From an uncultured Thermomicrobiales bacterium (GTDB taxonomy: Bacteria > Chloroflexota > Chloroflexia > Thermomicrobiales > UBA6265), in the NCBI GenBank assembly GCA_902806405.1, contig CADCWL010000250.1:1-49666 (forward strand): a DNA stretch of 49,666 bases. Direction: 5' to 3'. The translations under genes were made by a program, and so were the position numbers. The notes under the pieces were generated by a model, which was not told the DNA's origin, ran no database searches, and was given only the letters and a program-made list of their open reading frames with translations. Each line of letters starts with the position of its first letter. The first letter of the stretch is position 1. Shown in pieces: positions 44,449-49,666 of this stretch.

Positions 44449-45390
44449 TCAGAGCATCAGCTTCTCGAGCGACGACACCAGAATCTCCGTCGCGCCCGCG
44501 GCCCGGAGCCGCTCGATCGACTCCCAGAAGGCGTCCTCCTCGATCGCGGTGTGGACCGCGACCCAGCCCGGGTCGGCCAGCGGCACGATCGTCGGCGCCT
44601 TCAGGCCGGGGACCACCGCCCGGATGGCCGGCAGCGCTGCCTCCGGCGCGTTCATCATCAGGTACTTGTAGCGCTTGGCCGCCCGGACCGCCCTAATTCG
44701 GAGCAGGAGGCGGTCGATGCTCGCCCGCCGCACCGGATCGGCCAGCGCGTCGGGATGCGCGGCGAGGACCGCCTCCGACTCGAGGACCGTGGCGATCGGC
44801 CGCAGATCGTTCAGCATCAGCGTCGAGCCGGTCGCCGTTAACTCCACCACGGCATCGGCCAGCCCCAGCGACGGAGCGACCTCGACCGACCCGCTGAGGG
44901 TGATGATCTCCGGCGAACCGCCGAGCCCCGCGAAATAGCGCCGGGCGGAACCCGGGTAGGAAGTCGCCACCTTGGCCGCGAGCAACTCGGCCGGTTCCTG
45001 ATACGGCGCGTCGCGAAGGACGGCCACGATCAGCGAGCAGTAGCCGAAGCCGAGCGGCATGAGCTCTTCGACCGCGACGTTCTCCTCGTGGAGCAGGTTT
45101 CGGCCGACGATCCCGAGGTCGACCGTCCCCAGGGCGACGTACTCCGGGATGTCGTCGTCCCGACCGTAGAGGATCGAGAGCGGGAAGTTGCGGCAGTGGG
45201 AGAAGAGCCGCTGACCGTAGCTCTCGAACTCTAGCCCGATCGAGCGGAGCAGCTCCAGCGTATCGTCCGTCAACCGCCCGGAACGCTGGACCGCGAGCTT
45301 CAGCCGGGGCTCGCCCGGCTCGTCGCCGGCGAGGAGGGAAGCGAAGCCGGTGGCTTGGCCGGCTGCCGGGCGGTTGGCGTGGCTTGTCAT
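44449..45390 (-). CDS. hisG: ATP phosphoribosyltransferase, long form
   Basis: RLKLAVQRSGRLTDDTLELLRSIGLEFE; VALGTVDLGIVGRNLLHEENVAVEELMPLGFGYCSLIVAV; VELTATGSTLMLNDLRPIATVLESEAVL; C-terminal regulatory domain present. Confidence 0.95.
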   Translation of the reverse strand: MTSHANRPAAGQATGFASLLAGDEPGEPRLKLAVQRSGRLTDDTLELLRSIGLEFESYGQRLFSHCRNFPLSILYGRDDDIPEYVALGTVDLGIVGRNLLHEENVAVEELMPLGFGYCSLIVAVLRDAPYQEPAELLAAKVATSYPGSARRYFAGLGGSPEIITLSGSVEVAPSLGLADAVVELTATGSTLMLNDLRPIATVLESEAVLAAHPDALADPVRRASIDRLLLRIRAVRAAKRYKYLMMNAPEAALPAIRAVVPGLKAPTIVPLADPGWVAVHTAIEEDAFWESIERLRAAGATEILVSSLEKLML

Positions 45391-45562
45391 GGGGGATGGG
45401 GTCCTCGACCGCGATCGGCAACGAACGACGGTCCGTCGCGGAAGAGCAGACCGGACGGCCCGTTGTCTACCACGCTCGCCCCACGCCGCACAAGCATGGC
45501 CGACGTTCGCCCGGGGGACCCGTCCCCGCTCTCCCGCGCCGGGCAGGCCCGGCAACGGGTCC

Positions 45563-46759
45563 TTACGAAAGCCCGGTCAGGGCCTGGTCGATTTCGGCCC
45601 GGACCGTCGCCTCCGGTTCGACGTGGCGCCGGCTGTCGAGGGTCTTGCGCACGCTGGCGCCACCTAGGTGCGCGAGCGCCCATGCCGCATGCCCTCGGAC
45701 CAGCGGCTCGTCGTGTCCGGTCAGCGCGGCGGCAAGGACCGGAACGTCCGCCTCGGAGCCGACGTTGCCGAGCGCGACGGCGGCGTTGCGGGCCAGCCCC
45801 CGCCGCTTCGCCCGCGGCACGGGGGTGCCCCGGTAGGTGTCCCGGAACTCGACCTCCGTGATCGTCAGCAGCCGGTGGAGCGACGGGTACGCGTTCTCGA
45901 GCGAGCGGGGAAGAAAAGCGGGGTCCGGGTCTGGCCGGGCGGCTCGGGTGTACGGGCAGACGTCCTGGCAGACGTCGCAGCCGAAGACCCAATCGCCAAG
46001 GTGCGGACGGAGCGCGACCGGGATCGCGCCCCGCTGCTCGATCGTCTGGAAGGAGAGGCAACGGGGCGTCTCGACGGTGTACGGTGCGACGATGGCGCCG
46101 GTCGGGCAGCGGTCGAGGCAGATCCGGCAGCGCCCGCAGTTCCGTGCTAGCGGCGCATCCGCCTCCAACTCCAGATCGAGCAACAGTTCGCCGAGGAGCA
46201 CCCAGGACCCGCGCCCGGGCACGATGATGCACGCGTTCTTGCCGTACCAGCCCAGCCCGGCGCGGGCGGCCACCGCGCGGTCCACGATCCGCGCCGTGTC
46301 GACGAGATGCCGGGCCTCGACCGCTCGCCCGACCAGGTCCTCGATGGCCCGGTGGAGGGACCGCATCCGCTCCTTGAGGAGGTCGTGGTAATCGACGCCC
46401 CAGGCGTAACGCGCGATGCGACCCCGCGGTACCCCGTCGTCCGGCTTCCCGGGATCGACCGACCAGTACGCGACCCCGACGGCGACGATCGAGAGCGCGG
46501 ACGCCTGGAGGTTCCGCGGGTCGGCGGAGAACCGGGCGCGGTCGGGCGTGAACCAGTCGAGCCCGCGGACCCGACCGGCCGCGATGTGCGCCTGCAGCCG
46601 GTCGGCCACCTCCGGGAAGGCTTCGGCGGTCGTGACCGCCGCCACGTCGAGCCCGTGCTCCGCGGCCAGTCGCTTGACACGTCCCGTCAGCGTCTCCCGC
46701 GGGGAGAGCAGGCGGACGGACGACGGCGAGACGGTACCGGCGGGCCGAAGATGCTCCAT
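45563..46759 (-). CDS. queG: epoxyqueuosine reductase
   Basis: CGRCRICLDRCPTGAIVAPYTVETPRCLSFQTIEQRGAIPVALRPHLGDWVFGCDVCQDVCPYTR two 4Fe-4S motifs, HEAT-like C-terminus. Confidence 0.95.
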   Translation of the reverse strand: MEHLRPAGTVSPSSVRLLSPRETLTGRVKRLAAEHGLDVAAVTTAEAFPEVADRLQAHIAAGRVRGLDWFTPDRARFSADPRNLQASALSIVAVGVAYWSVDPGKPDDGVPRGRIARYAWGVDYHDLLKERMRSLHRAIEDLVGRAVEARHLVDTARIVDRAVAARAGLGWYGKNACIIVPGRGSWVLLGELLLDLELEADAPLARNCGRCRICLDRCPTGAIVAPYTVETPRCLSFQTIEQRGAIPVALRPHLGDWVFGCDVCQDVCPYTRAARPDPDPAFLPRSLENAYPSLHRLLTITEVEFRDTYRGTPVPRAKRRGLARNAAVALGNVGSEADVPVLAAALTGHDEPLVRGHAAWALAHLGGASVRKTLDSRRHVEPEATVRAEIDQALTGLS

Positions 46760-46836
46760 GGTCGAGGAGTATGCGCGATCGCGGCCCGATGCCGCAGGGA
46801 CCCCGACCATCGGTCTGATGCCGATCAGACCGGCGA

Positions 46837-46869
46837 ACGCCCCCGTGCCGGCATGGGGCACGGGGGCGT
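46837..46869. terminator. strong hairpin between queG and the GGGDF-repeat gene
   Basis: ACGCCCCCGTGCC-ggcatgg-GGCACGGGGGCGT, 13-bp perfect stem. Confidence 0.7.
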
Positions 46870-46922
46870 CCGCTCGTTGTGCCCGGTGCAGGGCCTGCAA
46901 ATCGGGCGAACCCGGGCCGGGT

Positions 46923-47609
46923 TTAAAAGTCGCCGCCGCCGAAGTCGCCGCCGCCGAAGTCGCCGCCGCCGAAGTCGCCCCCGCCGAAGTCGCCGCCGGC
47001 ATCCCCACCGCCGACGTCACCGCCGTCACCGGCTCCCGTGTCCTCGGCGCCGGCGTCGCCGCCCTCGCCCCCTTCGCCGTCGCCGCCGCCCGATTCGTCG
47101 TTGTAGCCGGAGTCGTTGAAGAACTGGTTGGCGATCGCGCTCCCGACCATCACGCCGGCGATGCTGCTCAGGAACGAGCCCCCGAGCATGCCGCCCATGC
47201 CCATGCCCCCGATCCCGCCGCCCATCATGCCTTGGCGTCCACCGCCGAACGTCCGCTCCATCGTGCCGGGCTGGCGCATCTCGGCGCGGGTGGCAGTCCG
47301 GGCCAGAGCCTGAGGATCGTCCCCGGCCTGGGTCGCCGCCGCCCGCTCGGACTCGGGGAGCGTCTGCGTCAGCTCTTGCAGCACCGTCCGCCGCTGTTCC
47401 GGCGTCAGCTGGGCGAACGCCTCGGCGTGCGCTTGCTCCATCGTCTCAGGGGGAGCGGTCTTCAGGAGGTAGCGGTAGCGCTCAATAGCGCGCTCGTCGT
47501 CGGTCCGCGCCGTGCGCGCAGCGGGCCGGGAAGCGGGCCGAAGCGTGGTCGGGCGGCGTTGCCGCTCCGGTTGGTCACTGCCGCGGAATAGACGTTCCAG
47601 GAAGCCCAT
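46923..47609 (-). CDS. membrane-associated Gly-rich protein with C-terminal GGGDF repeats
   Basis: MGFLERLFRGSDQPERQRRP...LTPEQRRTVLQELTQTLPESERAA...GGFLSSIAGVMVGSAIANQFFND...GGDFGGGDFGGGDFGGGDFGGGDF. Confidence 0.8.
   Translation of the reverse strand: MGFLERLFRGSDQPERQRRPTTLRPASRPAARTARTDDERAIERYRYLLKTAPPETMEQAHAEAFAQLTPEQRRTVLQELTQTLPESERAAATQAGDDPQALARTATRAEMRQPGTMERTFGGGRQGMMGGGIGGMGMGGMLGGSFLSSIAGVMVGSAIANQFFNDSGYNDESGGGDGEGGEGGDAGAEDTGAGDGGDVGGGDAGGDFGGGDFGGGDFGGGDFGGGDF
46924..46996. repeat. 15-bp tandem repeat gaagtcgccgccgcc (about 4.5 copies, one with a single-base variant)
   Basis: aagtcgccgccgccgaagtcgccgccgccgaagtcgccgccgccgaagtcgcccccgccgaagtcgccgccgg; encodes GGGDF units on the minus strand. 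Confidence 0.9.
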
Positions 47610-47740
47610 GATCGATCTCCTTGGTGGTGCCGGCCGGGTTGCGAAACGGATGCGCGGGTGATGTCCGCCCACTCGTGGCATTGCACGTTACATGCCCAAT
47701 GCCCGCTCAGCGGTTGTCGATCGGAGGCGCCCTGCACGGA

Positions 47741-47768
47741 GAAGGGGACCCGAACGTGGGTCCCCTTC
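47741..47768. terminator. hairpin downstream of the SH3/lysozyme gene
   Basis: GAAGGGGACCC-gaacgt-GGGTCCCCTTC, 11-bp perfect stem. Confidence 0.65.
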
Positions 47769-47807
47769 CCTCTTGGATGGAACGGTGCTTGGACGCCGCA
47801 AGTTCGC

Positions 47808-49445
47808 CTACTGGCAGACCCATTCGTTGCGGCGTCCAACCGACCACATCCAACCCGCCGCATTCGCGTTGGCCTCGGGATCGAAGATGTCCTCGTCGGC
47901 GTAGGGCGTTGTCTCCCAGGTGCTCGCCACAAACTGGAAGAGTCCATACGAGCCCGACGCGTTGACCGCGTACGGGTCGAGGCTCGACTCGCACTCGGCG
48001 ACGCGGAGCATGTCCGCCCGTGGCTGATCGTAACGGTCGGCCGCCGCGTAGATCACCCGCACGATCTCCTCCCGACTGTAGACCCGCGGCGACGCTGCCC
48101 CTCGGCGCGACGTCTCCGGCGTCGGGTCCGGCGGCATCCCGAGCGCCGACATCGAGACCCAGCCGATCTCGCCGCCGTACTCGACGCGGACGAAACCGCC
48201 TTCCATCACGCCGGTTAGCGCAACGGGGTCGCCCGCGGGGATCGTCCCCAGTTCCGGGTACGAGGCGCTCGGTCCCGAGCGCAGACTCAACCGATTGGAG
48301 GCGTAAGCCTCCCCGGAACCGGGACCGCCCACGCCGCTCGGCGCGGTCGACTCCCGCCGAGCGCGGGGCGTAGACGTCGGCTCAAGCGCCGCCATAGCGG
48401 TCGGTTCCGCCACCGCCTCCGGCTCGGACGCTAGCGGCTCGGCGAGGAGGGCGAAGTCGACCCAGCCGACGATGCCCATGAAGTCGACGGAGACGAAGCC
48501 GTTGACGTAGCTCCCCATCCGCGTCACGGTGCTCCCCGCCGGCACGGTGAAGCGCGTCTCCGAGCCGCCGACCGGCTGCGCCACCAGCGGCAGATTGACC
48601 GTCGCCGTTGCCGGTCCTCGGACCACCGGCCGCGGCGTCGCCGTCGCCTCCGGCGTCGGGGAAGGCGCCGCCGTCGGCGACGCCTCAGCGGTCGCTGCCG
48701 AAATCGTGATTGGAGTCGACTCGGCGGTGGGGCTCGACCCGGTGGCCGGGAGTGAGCCGGGCGTGCCCACCGGCTCGACCACCGTTGTCGCCTGGGCGGT
48801 CTCGACCGGCGCGGCAGTCGCCGAGGAGGGGGCGACCGCCGTCTCCGCGACGGGGGCTGGCGTGCTTGACGGTGCCTCAACGGTCGCGGTCTCGGGACCG
48901 CCGGCCACAGGCGTCGGCGCCGCCGGCGGGACGGTCGTTGCCGTCGCCGCGGCCGGCACCGTGGTCGGAGGTACCGCAACGGTCGAGACCACCGGCCCAG
49001 CGGCTTCCGCCACCGGGACCTCGGTCGGGACCGGGGCCGTCGGTTCTGGTGCTTCCGTGGGCAGCGCGGGCACCATCGCCGGGGCAACGGGCTCTGCGGT
49101 CGGGGCGTCCGCCTCCGTCGCGGGTACCGATGGGTCGAAGACCGGCAGCGGTGGTGCCGGATCGTCCTTGGTCACTATCAGCGCGGCGGCCGGTGCCCAA
49201 CCGAACGTCCCCCCGAACGTCACCGGGTAGAACCCGCCTTGGGGAGGGCCGTCCAGGGACAGCGGCGACCCCGCCGGCACGGACGCCACCACCCCAGCGT
49301 CCGCCCCCGGCGTCGCGCGCAGCTCGAACGCGGTTGCCGCCGTGGCGGACGCCGCGCTCGCCGATCGCGGCGTCGCCGCCACCGACCAAACCATTCCGAG
49401 GACCGAGAGTACGGCGCACACGCGGAGCACCGGGACACGCATCAT
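47808..49445 (-). CDS. secreted multi-SH3b protein with C-terminal lysozyme/transglycosylase-like domain
   Basis: Signal peptide MMRVPVLRVCAVLSVLGMVWSVAATPRSASA; SH3b-like FELRATPGADAGVVASVPAGSPLSL..., SNRLSLRSGPSASYPELGTIPAGDPVALTG; C-term ADMLRVAECESSLDPYAVNASGSYGLFQFVASTWETTPYADEDIFDPEANANAAGWMW. Confidence 0.88.
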   Translation of the reverse strand: MMRVPVLRVCAVLSVLGMVWSVAATPRSASAASATAATAFELRATPGADAGVVASVPAGSPLSLDGPPQGGFYPVTFGGTFGWAPAAALIVTKDDPAPPLPVFDPSVPATEADAPTAEPVAPAMVPALPTEAPEPTAPVPTEVPVAEAAGPVVSTVAVPPTTVPAAATATTVPPAAPTPVAGGPETATVEAPSSTPAPVAETAVAPSSATAAPVETAQATTVVEPVGTPGSLPATGSSPTAESTPITISAATAEASPTAAPSPTPEATATPRPVVRGPATATVNLPLVAQPVGGSETRFTVPAGSTVTRMGSYVNGFVSVDFMGIVGWVDFALLAEPLASEPEAVAEPTAMAALEPTSTPRARRESTAPSGVGGPGSGEAYASNRLSLRSGPSASYPELGTIPAGDPVALTGVMEGGFVRVEYGGEIGWVSMSALGMPPDPTPETSRRGAASPRVYSREEIVRVIYAAADRYDQPRADMLRVAECESSLDPYAVNASGSYGLFQFVASTWETTPYADEDIFDPEANANAAGWMWSVGRRNEWVCQ

Positions 49446-49516
49446 GGGGCCAGCCCTCCCCTCAGCGTCCCGAAGGACAACCGATATTGTTGGACGGAAA
49501 CCTACCGTCCCAAAGC

Positions 49517-49545
49517 ATCGTAACCCTATCGCTCCACCATGACAA
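49517..49545 (-). promoter_or_regulatory. sigma70-type promoter for the SH3/lysozyme gene
   Basis: TTGTCA (49545-49540), 17-bp spacer, TACGAT (49522-49517). Confidence 0.5.
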
Positions 49546-49607
49546 TTGTTGACAATTAGGCAACCTAAGGCGAATAGAGGCTCAAGCGTGTGCCGCCGGC
49601 GCATGCA

Positions 49608-49637
49608 CCCCATCCATCGGCGGAGCGATGGATGGGG
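49608..49637. terminator. perfect hairpin at window end
   Basis: CCCCATCCATCG-gcggag-CGATGGATGGGG, 12-bp stem. Confidence 0.6.
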
Positions 49638-49666
49638 CCGGTGCTTCCCGATCTAAGGTGACTGAG

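Noticed and set aside
46924-46996. Possible CRISPR-like direct repeats
   Set aside because: Contiguous 15-bp units with no spacers, inside a reading frame; simple coding tandem repeat.
46416-47591. 391-aa plus-strand ORF with AAAEVAAAEVAAAEV repeat
   Set aside because: Repeat is the antisense reading of the GGGDF-coding 15-bp repeat; rest is antisense to queG and the Gly-rich gene.
1-49666. tRNA or rRNA genes
   Set aside because: No GGTTCGAATCC-type T-arm or conserved rRNA stretches recognised on either strand by eye; a tRNAscan/Infernal run would be decisive.

Overview
High-GC bacterial chromosomal segment. Codon usage, gene families and a partial his operon suggest Chloroflexota/Thermomicrobia-like, but this is inference only. 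About 33 protein-coding genes are supported. They include an ABC-2 transporter pair, gamma-glutamyltranspeptidase, a tyrosine recombinase, an MMPL transporter, a HAD-SerA fusion, M24 and M20 peptidases/amidohydrolases, two FAD oxidoreductases, DUF503, two tandem Agl23/ArnT-like membrane glycosyltransferases, AmtB, an AceE/transketolase-like enzyme, hisG-C-B-H-A-F-I, queG and an SH3-lysozyme-like protein. No rRNA, tRNA, CRISPR array or clear insertion sequence was seen. The main items to follow up are: (i) a 44-aa single-TM microprotein with a strong SD directly downstream of amtB, absent from the ORF track; (ii) a complete HAD phosphatase domain fused to D-3-phosphoglycerate dehydrogenase; (iii) a HIT domain fused to a degenerate Nudix-like domain; (iv) HisI carrying an atypical MazG/HisE-like tail; (v) tandem Agl23-like proteins, one fused to an NHL beta-propeller; (vi) a cupredoxin-like domain lacking Cys/His copper ligands; (vii) a multiply frameshifted DUF1345 pseudogene. 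Many long ORFs in the track are antisense shadows caused by high GC.
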